From positions 1 to 64,000 of the forward strand of contig NZ_BDCA01000031.1 in NCBI RefSeq assembly GCF_001613265.1: 64,000 nt of DNA, written 5' to 3'. The notes below the pieces were generated by a model. That model had not been told where the DNA came from. It saw nothing but the letters and a program-made list of their open reading frames with translations, and did not search any database. The translations under genes and the position numbers were made by a program. The stretch is from Nocardia vermiculata NBRC 100427. GTDB taxonomy: Bacteria; Actinomycetota; Actinomycetes; Mycobacteriales; Mycobacteriaceae. Positions 34,647 to 43,451 of the stretch are shown here, piece by piece (the first letter of the stretch is position 1; every line of letters begins with the position of its first letter).

Positions 34647-35228
34647 TCAGGGCACCGGCGCGGTGAGCATGCCGGTCAGCATGGCGACGATCTCCTCCGG
34701 CGACTCGGGCTCGGAGCCGTCGGTGTGCGCCTTACGTTCTCGTTCGGCGAGTAGGGCGAACATCGCGGTGCCCACCGCCGTGACCCGGCGACGCACGGCG
34801 TTCGGGTCGCTGGTGGGCACGGACCGGGTGAGATCTTCCAGTACCCGCGGCCATACCGCGCCCTGCGTCCCTTCCAGGTCGGTCGGCAGATGCAGTGCTG
34901 CCGCTTGCAGGAACCGGGCGTAGTGCTCGCTGTCCACCCTGGTCAACGGCACCACCAGAATGCGAAGCAGGGCGGTGACATCGCCACGGGTCGCGTCGTC
35001 GAGTACCGAGAGCATCTCGGCGCGCTCTATCTCCATCGGCCGCAGGCGCCGGTCGATCACCGCATCGATCAGCTCCTGCCGGTTCCGGAAGTGGTAATTG
35101 ACCGCCGAATTGTTTCGCTGTCCCGCTGCGAGTGCGATGTCGCGCAGCGGCACTCGCATACCGCGCTCGGCGATCAATTGTTCTGCCGCATCCAGGATCT
35201 CGGCCCGGGCGCGAGCGCTGCGACTCAT
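34647..35228 (-). CDS. TetR-family regulator (third gene of SDR-VOC operon)
   Basis: A 193-residue TetR regulator. The helix-turn-helix spans about residues 8-52 (AEILDAAEQLIAERG, RDIALAAGQRNNSAVNYHF). The C-terminal domain is longer and helical with no assigned ligand. It is the last gene of a three-gene operon; its ATG overlaps the stop of the VOC gene (ATGA). The operator candidate upstream of the first gene (36540-36559) would let it repress its own operon, with the operon's substrate as likely inducer. Confidence 0.9.
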   Translation of the reverse strand: MSRSARARAEILDAAEQLIAERGMRVPLRDIALAAGQRNNSAVNYHFRNRQELIDAVIDRRLRPMEIERAEMLSVLDDATRGDVTALLRILVVPLTRVDSEHYARFLQAAALHLPTDLEGTQGAVWPRVLEDLTRSVPTSDPNAVRRRVTAVGTAMFALLAERERKAHTDGSEPESPEEIVAMLTGMLTAPVP

Positions 35229-35728
35229 CGTGATTTCACGTATTCGTAGAAGGCGCGCATATCGGCGCCGATCTCGGCGATCTCGAGATACGGCACCCCC
35301 GCGGCCGCGCCGTCGAGATAGGCATAACGCATGGCGGTGCCGACCGTGCCGTTCTGGATCACCCGCAGTCCATTGGTATTCGCATTCGCGACGGCGTCGT
35401 CGAAATCCACGGGCTCGAAACAGATATGGTGCAGGCCCGGACCGCCCCGTTCGAGGAATTCGGTATAGATACTGGTGCCGCGCACGGGTTCGATGAGTTC
35501 CAGTTGCATATCTCCGAGATAGGACAGTGAGATATGGGCGCTGAAATCGGCTGGTGCGCCGCGGTAACTACACACGTCCGGACCGAATCGAGTATCCGGC
35601 AGCCGGGTCCACGTCCCCGCACCGAACCTGCTGAGCAGCCGTTCGGTGGCCTCGATATCCGTAGTCACCCAAGCTGTTTGGGTGATCGGTCCGAAGTCGG
35701 CGGGCGTCGTCTCGGCACCGCCGGTCAC
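35225..35728 (-). CDS. VOC-family (glyoxalase-like) protein
   Basis: A 167-residue protein of the vicinal oxygen chelate fold, with two beta-alpha-beta-beta-beta units. Metal-ligand positions are suggested by QTAWVTTDIEATERLL (start), MQLELIEP, GPGLHHICFEP (His) and VPYLEIAEIG (Glu), the layout of methylmalonyl-CoA epimerase and glyoxalase-type enzymes. The GTG at 35728 overlaps the SDR stop by 4 bases. With an SDR gene before it and a TetR gene after it, it probably handles a small acyl or hydroxylated substrate. Confidence 0.85.
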   Translation of the reverse strand: MTGGAETTPADFGPITQTAWVTTDIEATERLLSRFGAGTWTRLPDTRFGPDVCSYRGAPADFSAHISLSYLGDMQLELIEPVRGTSIYTEFLERGGPGLHHICFEPVDFDDAVANANTNGLRVIQNGTVGTAMRYAYLDGAAAGVPYLEIAEIGADMRAFYEYVKSR

Positions 35729-36465
35729 CCGGCGGTCTTCCCGTTGTCGGCCGCGTAGACCGCGCCGTGCACGGCCGCGGCATCCGCACTCGCCAGGAAT
35801 GCGATGACGCCGGCGACATCGCGGGGCTCGTTCATTCCGCGCAGTGCGGCGATACGCATGATGAGATTCGGATCCGCGCCTTCGGGCATCGAGAAATCGG
35901 TGACCTGTGGGGTGAGCATTCCACCCGGGCACACCGCATTCACCCGGATCTGTTTCGTGGTGTATTCCACCGCGAGCGCTCGGGTCAGTCCGATCAGACC
36001 GTGCTTGGCTGCGCAGTATCCCGCGGAATAGGCCTGTCCTTCGGTCCCGGCGATCGAGGCGACATTGACGATATTCCCGGCTGTCTCGAGTAGGTGTGGG
36101 ATCGCGGCCCGGCACAGATAGAACGGTGCGTTGAGATTAACCGCCAGATCGTATTCCCACTCCGCGTCGGTGACGTCGGTGGTATGCCGCATGGTGTGTG
36201 CGCCGGCGACGTTCACGAGAATATCGAGCCGGCCGAATTCCGCCACGCACTGGTCCACCACCGACCCACAGGCGGCCGAACCCGAAATGTCGGCAACCGT
36301 GAACCGGCCACGCTCCACCTGTTCGAAGGTCTGTGACAACCGGTCCCGGTCGCGCGCTACGCCGAACACCGAGGCGCCGCGCTCGGCGAACAACTGCGCG
36401 ACGCTTGCGCCCAGGCCGGAGGATGCGCCGGTGACCAGCGCTACTTTCCCTGACAGACCGCTCAT
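35725..36465 (-). CDS. Short-chain dehydrogenase/reductase
   Basis: A 246-residue classical SDR. The cofactor loop is TGASSGLG, NVAG follows strand 4, the catalytic Ser lies in NVASIAG and the Tyr-Lys pair is YCAAK. After the active site, VCPGGMLTPQV is the usual P-G segment. An Ala-Arg pair after strand 2 (VARDRDR) suggests NADP preference. The ATG at 36465 has GGAG upstream. It is the first gene of the SDR-VOC-TetR operon, whose overlaps imply coordinated translation. The substrate is unknown. Confidence 0.92.
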   Translation of the reverse strand: MSGLSGKVALVTGASSGLGASVAQLFAERGASVFGVARDRDRLSQTFEQVERGRFTVADISGSAACGSVVDQCVAEFGRLDILVNVAGAHTMRHTTDVTDAEWEYDLAVNLNAPFYLCRAAIPHLLETAGNIVNVASIAGTEGQAYSAGYCAAKHGLIGLTRALAVEYTTKQIRVNAVCPGGMLTPQVTDFSMPEGADPNLIMRIAALRGMNEPRDVAGVIAFLASADAAAVHGAVYAADNGKTAG

Positions 36466-36539
36466 TTCGACTCCTGCGACATTCGTGGGGATTGCGGGGC
36501 GTACCCCGGCGGTGCGGCCACGGTGCACCCGGCCGGGAG

Positions 36540-36559
36540 TTTAAGCGATTATGCTTAAA
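36540..36559. promoter_or_regulatory. Operator-like inverted repeat before the SDR-VOC-TetR operon
   Basis: TTTAAGC and GCTTAAA form perfect 7-bp arms around GATTAT. It lies 75 bases upstream of the SDR start and stands out as AT-rich in this DNA. The operon's own TetR regulator is the obvious candidate to bind it. Confidence 0.6.
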
Positions 36560-36581
36560 TCCGCAGGTTTCGGTGCGAGCC

Positions 36582-37673
36582 TCAGGTGGGACGGTCCGGC
36601 GGCGGGGTCAGTTCGTCGAGCACCACCAGATTGCCGCCCGACTGTTTGGCCCGGTACATGGCAGCGTCGGCGGACTGCAGTAACCGGTCCGTGGTGGGCC
36701 GGGGAGTTCCGGGGCTGACCGTCGCGTCGTAGACGGCGACGCCGACGCTCGCGGTGACCTCGACCGCGGTTTCCGGCGTTTCGGCTACCGCCAGGCGCAG
36801 CCGCTCGGCCTCCGAGCGTGCGGCGTCACCGGCGATGGGCGCGGCCACCACGAATTCCTCGCCGCCGGTGCGTGCCACCACGGCCGCGTCCCCGGCGGCC
36901 TCGCGCAACCGCCGCGCGGTCCGTACCAGCACGGTGTCACCGACCCGATGCCCCCAGGTGTCGTTGACGTTCTTGAACCGGTCCAGATCGAAGGTCATCA
37001 CACAGACTGCGGGATACTGCTCGACCAGGGGCGGCAACCTGGTCTCCAGGCCGCGCCGGTTCAGCAGTTCGGTCAGGGGGTCCGACAGCGACTCGGTGCG
37101 CAGCAACCAGTAGAGGATCTGCAACGCCGGCAATGCGCTGACCACCGAGACGAACAGCAGCAGTCCGACCGCGAGTGCCATCCGGATATCGCCACCACCG
37201 GTGACGATGCGCACCGAGAACACGATCACCGCCACCAGTGACCACGCCGAATGTGCCGCGAGGACCCGCGCGCTGTGGAAGTAGCCCAGGTAGCATCCGG
37301 TGACCACGAGCAGTACCGTGCCCATCGCCGCGAACAGCCGATCCGGCACCTGCAGGAATTCCGCGGTGAACAGCACATCGGCGCACCCGATCAGGACCAC
37401 CGATTCGGTGCTGCTCGGCCAGCGCAGCAGCCACCAGCGCAAGGCCCACAGGGTCCCGGCCGCTATTCCGATGCTCGAGGCGATCCCGGGGTGGCCCGGC
37501 GGCCCCACCGGTGAGCCCGCGATCACGGCACCCATCACCGCGATCACTGCGCCCGCGGTACCGATCAGTGCCTTCAACGGTCCCAGCACGGACCGGGCCG
37601 CCAGGGTGTGCACCAGCCAGCGGTAATCGACCCGGTCGTGCCACCAGGCCCGCACTATGCTGCTGTCGTACAT
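36582..37673 (-). CDS. Membrane-bound GGDEF diguanylate cyclase
   Basis: A 363-residue protein with about six membrane helices (residues 30-190, for example LIGTAGAVIAVMGAVIAG and VAVIVFSVRIV) and a C-terminal GGDEF domain. The active-site motif is GGEEF, a functional variant; FDLDRFKNVNDTWGHRVGD carries the metal and substrate residues. There is no RxxD before it (GDAAVVARTGGEEF). It should make c-di-GMP in response to an unknown membrane signal. The ATG at 37673 has AGGGG at suitable distance; the GTG two codons earlier is less well placed. Confidence 0.9.
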   Translation of the reverse strand: MYDSSIVRAWWHDRVDYRWLVHTLAARSVLGPLKALIGTAGAVIAVMGAVIAGSPVGPPGHPGIASSIGIAAGTLWALRWWLLRWPSSTESVVLIGCADVLFTAEFLQVPDRLFAAMGTVLLVVTGCYLGYFHSARVLAAHSAWSLVAVIVFSVRIVTGGGDIRMALAVGLLLFVSVVSALPALQILYWLLRTESLSDPLTELLNRRGLETRLPPLVEQYPAVCVMTFDLDRFKNVNDTWGHRVGDTVLVRTARRLREAAGDAAVVARTGGEEFVVAAPIAGDAARSEAERLRLAVAETPETAVEVTASVGVAVYDATVSPGTPRPTTDRLLQSADAAMYRAKQSGGNLVVLDELTPPPDRPT

Positions 37674-37816
37674 CGCCACTCACCCCTGGTCCGTACTGCG
37701 CAACCAGCGTCGCACACGCATCTGCCGGCAGACCCAGCGGTCTCATCGTGCCGGAGCGGTCCGAACCGGTCGGCGGCAGGTGCGGGCCGCGCGGGTTGCC
37801 GGGCGATCGCCCGGGC

Positions 37817-38632
37817 CTACCGCTGATCGCGGAATACCGCCGGGCGGCCTTCCGTGCGCGCTGCCACCGCCTCTTCGAAGTTGTCGGTCAGCAGGCGAAT
37901 GTACAACTGCCCCAGCCCTTCTGCCTGCATATGCCCTTCCAGTGAGGACGCGTCGAGGCCGCTCCACAGCGTTCGCTTGGTCAGTTCGATTCCGGGCCGG
38001 GAGAAGGTCGCGATGCGCTCTGCGATGTCGTAGCAGTAGTCGAGGAGCCGGTCGGCCGCCACGCAATGCGACACCAGCCCGATGCGTTCTGCCTGCTGGG
38101 CGTCGATATCGCCCCCGGTGAGCATCATTTCGAAGGCACGGGAGGTGCCGACGGCCCGGGGGAGCAGATACGACAGCCCCAGTTCGCTGGCGGTGAGGCC
38201 GTTGTTGATTCCGGCGGCCCGGAAGTAGGCTTCATCGCTCGCCACCCGGATATCGGCGGCGAGCGCCAGACACAGTCCGCCGCCGATGGCGGGGCCGTTG
38301 ACCGCAGCGATGATCGGCTGGTTCAGGCGGCGAAAGGACAGGATGACCTCGTCGAGAACCTCCATCGAACGCAAGGCTTTGGTGGGCGCGGTCAATCCGT
38401 CCAGATGGGGAAGGGCGCCCGCGGCCTTCTGATCGGCGCCCGAGCAGAATCCGCGTCCGGCCCCGGTCAGGACGACCGCCCGCACGGAATTGTCGTGCTT
38501 GATCTCCTCGATCGCCGCCCGCAGCGGCAACATCAGGTCGAACGCCATCGAATTCATACGTTCGGGCCGGTTCAAGGTGACGAGTGCTACCTGCGGGCGG
38601 GGCTTGTCGACGAGGACGAGATCGGTGTTCAT
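37817..38632 (-). CDS. Enoyl-CoA hydratase/isomerase family protein (EchA-type)
   Basis: A 271-residue crotonase-fold enzyme. The oxyanion-hole segments are GAGRGFCSGADQ and NGPAIGGGLCLALAADI; the position of the catalytic Glu is filled within LTASELGLSYLLPRAVG, the pattern of mycobacterial EchA12-like proteins. It hydrates or isomerises a 2-enoyl-CoA in beta-oxidation of a lipid, sterol or aromatic chain. It is divergent from the thiolase gene at 38765, with an inverted repeat between them, so the two are probably regulated together. Confidence 0.9.
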   Translation of the reverse strand: MNTDLVLVDKPRPQVALVTLNRPERMNSMAFDLMLPLRAAIEEIKHDNSVRAVVLTGAGRGFCSGADQKAAGALPHLDGLTAPTKALRSMEVLDEVILSFRRLNQPIIAAVNGPAIGGGLCLALAADIRVASDEAYFRAAGINNGLTASELGLSYLLPRAVGTSRAFEMMLTGGDIDAQQAERIGLVSHCVAADRLLDYCYDIAERIATFSRPGIELTKRTLWSGLDASSLEGHMQAEGLGQLYIRLLTDNFEEAVAARTEGRPAVFRDQR

Positions 38633-38688
38633 GACGTGACCGTAGCGGTAGCGGCGAGCAACCGAGAGGTTCTCCTGACGTCGATCTG

Positions 38689-38710
38689 GACATATGTTAA
38701 GTGTTATGTC
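38689..38710. promoter_or_regulatory. Operator-like inverted repeat between hydratase and thiolase genes
   Basis: GACATA and TATGTC are perfect 6-bp arms separated by 10 bases (TGTTAAGTGT), inside a duplicated TCTGGACA context. It sits midway in the 132-bp gap between divergent lipid-degradation genes. The binding regulator is not in this window. Confidence 0.4.
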
Positions 38711-38764
38711 TGGACAGATGTCCTCGGTACGGACGTATCGGCAGCAGGTGCGAGGCGGTTTGCG

Positions 38765-40285
38765 TTGATTGATCCACGGACACCGGTAATCGTCGGTGTG
38801 GGGCAGATTTCGGACAGCATCGACGGGCCCGGATACCTGCAGTTGTCCTCGGTCGAGCTGGCCGCCGCGGCTGCACGCAACGCGCTCGAGGACACCGGGG
38901 CGCGATTCGCCGGTGTGGCGGCGTCGATCGAGGTGATCGCCGGAATCCGCCAATTCGAGATCTCGGCACCGGTGCCTACGCCGCTGGGCCGCTCGGACAA
39001 CTACCCACGCTCGGTGGCGCGGCGATTGGACATCGATCCGGCGCGTGCGGTGCTCGAGGTGGTCGGTGGGCAGGGGCCACAGCATCTGATCACCGAATTC
39101 GCGACCGCGATCGCCGCCGGAGAGCTGGAGTCGGTGCTGATCACCGGCTCGGATGCGATATCGACCGAACGCCACTACGCCGGTCGCGCCGACAAACCCG
39201 ACTTCACCGAACACGCCACGGGGCAGCTCGAGGACCGCGGTTTCGGATTCGAATCGTTCATCGACTCCAACCAGGTCCGCCATTCGGTCATGGGCGCGCC
39301 GACCCAGTACGCGCTGCTGGAGAATGCGCGCCGGGCCCGGCTGGGAGCGAGCCCGGACGAATACCGCCGGCAGATGGCGGAGCTGTTCGCGCCCTTCACC
39401 TGCGTGGCCGCGAAAAATCCGCTGGCGGCCGCACCCGTCGTCCGCTCCGCCGAGGAGTTGGCCACCGTCACCGCGGACAACCGGATGATCTGCGACCCGT
39501 ACCCCCGGTTGATGGTGGCACGGGATCTGGTCAACATGGGCGCTGCGGCGGTCGTGATGTCGGTGGCTGCCGCGCGTCGTCTCGGCGTCCCGGCGGAGAA
39601 ATGGGTCTACCTACGCGGCCACGCCGACCTCGCGGAGCGTTCGCTGCTCGAACGCGACGACCTCGGCACCGCGCCAACCGCAGCGATGGCCACGCGGGAA
39701 GCGTTGCGGGTGGCCGATATCAGGCTCGCCGACGTCGCGACCTTCGATCTCTACAGCTGCTTCCCGGTCCCGGTGTTCAACTTCTGCGAGGGCACCGGAC
39801 TGGCCACCGACGACCCGCGCGGGCTGACCGTTACCGGCGGGCTGCCGTTCTTCGGCGGTCCCGGTAACAACTACTCGATGCACGCCATCGCCGAGACCGT
39901 CGCCCGCATGCGGGACGACCCGGGTGCGTTCGGACTGGTCGGAGCCAACGGCGGCATCATGAGCAAATACTCGGTGGGCGTGTACTCGACCGCGCAGGCC
40001 AACTGGGTGCCCGACAGCAGCGCACAGCTGCAGCGCACCGTCGACGCAGCGCCAGGTATCGCGTTCCGGTCCCGAGCCGAGGGCTCGGCCAGGATCGAGA
40101 CCTACACGGTGCGCCGCGCCTTCGAACCACGGATCGGTGTACTGGTCGGACGGCTGCACGCCGACGGCAGCCGATTCCTGGCGACGATTCCCGCCGACGA
40201 TCTCGACGCGGTCGACGATCCGATCGGGCACGACATCACCGTCTCCGCGGGAGACGAGAAGAACACGGCGGCCCTGGCGTCCTGA
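38765..40285 (+). CDS. Thiolase-like acetyl-CoA acetyltransferase family protein
   Basis: A 506-residue thiolase-superfamily protein of the actinobacterial 'acetyl-CoA acetyltransferase' type. It begins IDPRTPVIVGVGQISD, shows GELESVLITGSDA, the His of GGLPFFGGPGNNYSMHAIAE and Gly-rich VGANGGIMSKYSVGVYST. The usual nucleophilic Cys after strand 3 is not obvious (VVGGQGPQHLITEFATAI), as in SCP2-thiolase-like members. A C-terminal OB-like domain of about 90 residues follows. The start is TTG at 38765 after GAGGCGG; no ATG or GTG is in frame between it and the upstream gene. Confidence 0.88.
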   Translation: MIDPRTPVIVGVGQISDSIDGPGYLQLSSVELAAAAARNALEDTGARFAGVAASIEVIAGIRQFEISAPVPTPLGRSDNYPRSVARRLDIDPARAVLEVVGGQGPQHLITEFATAIAAGELESVLITGSDAISTERHYAGRADKPDFTEHATGQLEDRGFGFESFIDSNQVRHSVMGAPTQYALLENARRARLGASPDEYRRQMAELFAPFTCVAAKNPLAAAPVVRSAEELATVTADNRMICDPYPRLMVARDLVNMGAAAVVMSVAAARRLGVPAEKWVYLRGHADLAERSLLERDDLGTAPTAAMATREALRVADIRLADVATFDLYSCFPVPVFNFCEGTGLATDDPRGLTVTGGLPFFGGPGNNYSMHAIAETVARMRDDPGAFGLVGANGGIMSKYSVGVYSTAQANWVPDSSAQLQRTVDAAPGIAFRSRAEGSARIETYTVRRAFEPRIGVLVGRLHADGSRFLATIPADDLDAVDDPIGHDITVSAGDEKNTAALAS

Positions 40286-40324
40286 TGCCAGACGCGTCCG
40301 AATCCGCGGAGAACGGAGAAACAG

Positions 40325-42046
40325 ATGGGGTTCCTGCAGCCGGAGCTGCCGGTAGTGGACATGCAGCAGTGGGCCGGTAGCGGGCGTAGCGAGCGCATCA
40401 GGCTGATGGCCCGGCACTGGGCCGAGGTCGGATTCGGCACGCCGGTGGTGATGCACCTGTTCTATGTCGTGAAGATCCTGCTCTACATCCTCGCGATCTG
40501 GCTGTTCGCGCTCACCACCAGTGGTATCGACGGATTCACCGATGTCGGCAGCTGGTGGTCGGAACCGATCGTGTTCGAAAAGGCCGTGCTGTTCACCCTG
40601 TTGTTCGAGGTGCTCGGCCTCGGCTGTGGGTTCGGACCGCTCAACAACCGGTACTTCCCGCCGATGGGGTCGATCCTGTATTGGTTGCGCCCCGGTACGA
40701 TTCGGCTCCCACCCTGGCCTCGACAGATCCCACTGACGCGCGGCACCAATCGCACACCGATCGATATCGCGCTGTATGCGGTGCTGCTGGTGGCGCTGGT
40801 ATGGGCGTTGTGCTCCGACGGCACCGGGCCGATACCGGCCCTCGACACCTCGGTCGGCGTCCTGCCGGCTTGGCAGATCTGGCTGATCCTCGCGGTGCTG
40901 GCCGTGCTCGGACTGCGGGACAAGGTGATCTTCCTGGCCGCGCGCGGTGAGGTCTATGCACCGCTGGCGGTGGCCTTCCTGTTCACCGGAGCCGATATCG
41001 TGCTCGGCGCCAAGCTCGTGTTCGTCGTCATCTGGATGGGTGCGGCCACCTCGAAGTTGAACCGGCACTTCCCTTTCGTGGTCTCCACCATGATGTCCAA
41101 CAGCCCGATCGTGCGGCCGCGCTGGCTCAAGCGCCGGTTCTTCGCGAAGTTTCCCGAGGATCTGCGTCCGGGGCCGTTGTCGCGCATCGTCGCGCACAGC
41201 GCCACCGCGGTCGAGTTGTGTATTCCGGTGGTGCTGTTCTTCTCCCGTGGCGGATGGCTGACCGTGGTAGCCGCGGTGCTCATGCTGTGCCTGCACCTCG
41301 CGATCCTGACCGCCATCCCGATGGGGGTGCCGCTGGAGTGGAACGTGTTCATGATGTTCGGATTGGGCGTGCTGTTCGTGTCCTACTCCGATATCGGATT
41401 GACCGACGCGGTGCACCCGTGGTGGCCTGCGCTGTTGTTCGTGGTCCCGGTGGCGATCGTGATCGCGGGCAATCTGATGCCTGCACGGATCTCGTTCCTG
41501 CCCGGGATGCGCTACTACGCGGGCAACTGGGACACCACCGTGTGGTGTGTCAAGCCGTCGGCAGCGCAGAAGATCGGGGAGAACATCGTCGCGATCGCGA
41601 GCATGCCGCAGGCTCAGATGCAGCGCTTCTACGGGGATCGTGCCGAGATCCTGATGTATCTCGGCTATGCCTTCCGCGCCATGAACACCCACGGTCGCGC
41701 GCTGTACACGCTCGTGCACCGCGCCATGCCCGCGGGCCGCGAAGACGAGTACACCATCACCGACGGGGAGCGGATCTGCAGTACCGCGGTCGGCTGGAAC
41801 TTCGGTGACGGGCATATGCACAACGAACAACTCATCGCGGCACTGCAGCAGCGGTGCAGGTTCGAGCCCGGCGAGGTGCGCGTGGTCCTGCTCGACGCAC
41901 AGCCGATCCACCGGCAGACCCAGTCCTATCGGCTCGTCGACGCCGCGACCGGCGAATTCGAGCGCGGCACCGTCCGGGTGGCGGATATGGTCGAAAGTCA
42001 GCCCTGGGCCGACGATCTCCCGGTCCGGGTGACCTCCGGCGGCTGA
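40325..42046 (+). CDS. DUF3556 integral membrane protein
   Basis: A 573-residue protein with about nine to ten membrane helices (for example VVMHLFYVVKILLYILAIW, IDIALYAVLLVALVWAL, WPALLFVVPVAIVIAG) and a C-terminal soluble region of about 170 residues. It matches the actinobacterial DUF3556 group, whose function is unknown; helix spacing and conserved His/Trp recall HTTM-type membrane proteins. It begins 39 bases after the thiolase gene and is followed by the terpene synthase, so a role in lipid or isoprenoid modification is possible but unproven. Confidence 0.82.
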   Translation: MGFLQPELPVVDMQQWAGSGRSERIRLMARHWAEVGFGTPVVMHLFYVVKILLYILAIWLFALTTSGIDGFTDVGSWWSEPIVFEKAVLFTLLFEVLGLGCGFGPLNNRYFPPMGSILYWLRPGTIRLPPWPRQIPLTRGTNRTPIDIALYAVLLVALVWALCSDGTGPIPALDTSVGVLPAWQIWLILAVLAVLGLRDKVIFLAARGEVYAPLAVAFLFTGADIVLGAKLVFVVIWMGAATSKLNRHFPFVVSTMMSNSPIVRPRWLKRRFFAKFPEDLRPGPLSRIVAHSATAVELCIPVVLFFSRGGWLTVVAAVLMLCLHLAILTAIPMGVPLEWNVFMMFGLGVLFVSYSDIGLTDAVHPWWPALLFVVPVAIVIAGNLMPARISFLPGMRYYAGNWDTTVWCVKPSAAQKIGENIVAIASMPQAQMQRFYGDRAEILMYLGYAFRAMNTHGRALYTLVHRAMPAGREDEYTITDGERICSTAVGWNFGDGHMHNEQLIAALQQRCRFEPGEVRVVLLDAQPIHRQTQSYRLVDAATGEFERGTVRVADMVESQPWADDLPVRVTSGG

Positions 42047-42169
42047 AAAATATCCGAGACAGGTGTCACGTCCGCCGGTCCACACCGGGGATGTCGACTA
42101 CCATTGCTCGAAAGTGGCCGGGACGCGGGAAGAGCCCGGCACTTGCGTTCGTAGATCGGGAGAGTTGTT

Positions 42170-43312
42170 GTGGCACAGAAATACACGCCGCAGGTGCAAG
42201 CAGAACTTTCCGAGATGCACGAGCACTATCGGCAACTTCTGGACCGGGGGGACCGCTGGTCGTTGCGCGCCCTGTTCAGCACCGAAGACTGTGACATAGC
42301 CGAATACTGCCGGGATTTCGCGCCGAACCGGTTCGGTGAGCAGGCCTGCGCGCAGGTCGAGGACTTCTGCCGCGAGCACGGCATCTGGCTGGAACACGGT
42401 GGCGCCCACTACAACAGCATGACCCCCTACCTGCATCCACGGGCGACCACCGTCGAGCGGATGGTGACGATCGGGATCTACAACGCGATCCTGTTCTGGC
42501 TCAACGATACCGTGGGCCGGGAGAAGTTCGGCCACCTGTCCGCCGCGGAGCAGGCGCAGGCGTTGTACGAGGTCGATCGGCTGTGCCGATTATTCGAGGC
42601 GGAGGACATTCCGCCCTTACCCGAGGCGGAAGGTACTCCGCCCGCCCCCAGCCCTCCCGGACCCATCGAAACCGCCACCACCGAATTCCTCTCGATGCTC
42701 GCCGACCAGGCTGATCCGGCCTGGTTACGAAGCTTCCGGATCCTGACCGTCGACCATCTGCGACCGGCCATCCGCGATCAGAACGCGAGCGCGCGCCGCG
42801 ACCTGCTCGGCGTAGACGACTACATCGCACTCCGCAACGAGATCTCCGGCATGTACCCCGCGATCGCCCTGTGCGATTTCGCGCGCGGCGTCGTGCTGCC
42901 GTGGGACCGCATCCGTGCCGTCGGCCTCGACGAGGACGTGCGGGTTCTCATCCGCCTCACCGCCGAGATCGGCGCGCTGATGAACGATGTGTTCTCCTTC
43001 GAGAAGGAGTGCATTGTCGACCGCTCGGACTTCAATCTCGTACCGATCCTGCTGCTCAACACCCCCGGCGCGACACTGTCCGATGCCGTCACCGGCGCCG
43101 CCGACGTGGTCCGTGACCGGCTCACCCATTTCCGTACGCTGCGGGCCCGGGTGCTGCGGCGATGCGCGGATGTCGCGGATGCCGAGTTGAGCGAAGCGGT
43201 CGCCGAGTATCTCGCGGATCTGGACCAGTGTGTGCAGGCCAGCTGGGTGTGGCAGTGCGTGAGTCCGCGGTACAAGGGCACCTCGATCTTCGTGGAGGAT
43301 CATCTCGCCTAG
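42170..43312 (+). CDS. Class I terpene synthase family protein with altered Asp-rich motif
   Basis: A 380-residue protein of the bacterial terpene cyclase family. The NSE metal triad is complete (NDVFSFEKE, about residue 270), a pyrophosphate-sensing Arg precedes it (IALRNEISGMY), and the C-terminal RY pair is present (SPRY). The first motif, normally DDxxD/E, reads FWLNDTVGRE near residue 105, so the first Asp is Asn and spacing is changed. A Pro-rich insert of about 20 residues lies near residue 150. Three Leu codons are TTA (42590, 42617, 42725), rare in this DNA. The GTG start follows GGGAGAG. The product is unknown. Confidence 0.82.
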   Translation: MAQKYTPQVQAELSEMHEHYRQLLDRGDRWSLRALFSTEDCDIAEYCRDFAPNRFGEQACAQVEDFCREHGIWLEHGGAHYNSMTPYLHPRATTVERMVTIGIYNAILFWLNDTVGREKFGHLSAAEQAQALYEVDRLCRLFEAEDIPPLPEAEGTPPAPSPPGPIETATTEFLSMLADQADPAWLRSFRILTVDHLRPAIRDQNASARRDLLGVDDYIALRNEISGMYPAIALCDFARGVVLPWDRIRAVGLDEDVRVLIRLTAEIGALMNDVFSFEKECIVDRSDFNLVPILLLNTPGATLSDAVTGAADVVRDRLTHFRTLRARVLRRCADVADAELSEAVAEYLADLDQCVQASWVWQCVSPRYKGTSIFVEDHLA

Positions 43313-43451
43313 AGGTGTTCCTTTTTGTGAGAATTTCGCCGTGCAGTACTTTTGCACTAGCGACCATTAGCGTTGCTTACAGAGCAGTACCGGAGGAGGC
43401 ACTACCGGACGCCCGTACCTAGCGGGCTCCCGAACCGGCAGGGGATTTGTA

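Noticed and set aside
39611..42085. 824-codon minus-strand frame over the thiolase and DUF3556 genes
   Set aside because: Antisense artefact that crosses two convincing genes; composition is His/Arg/Gln-rich.
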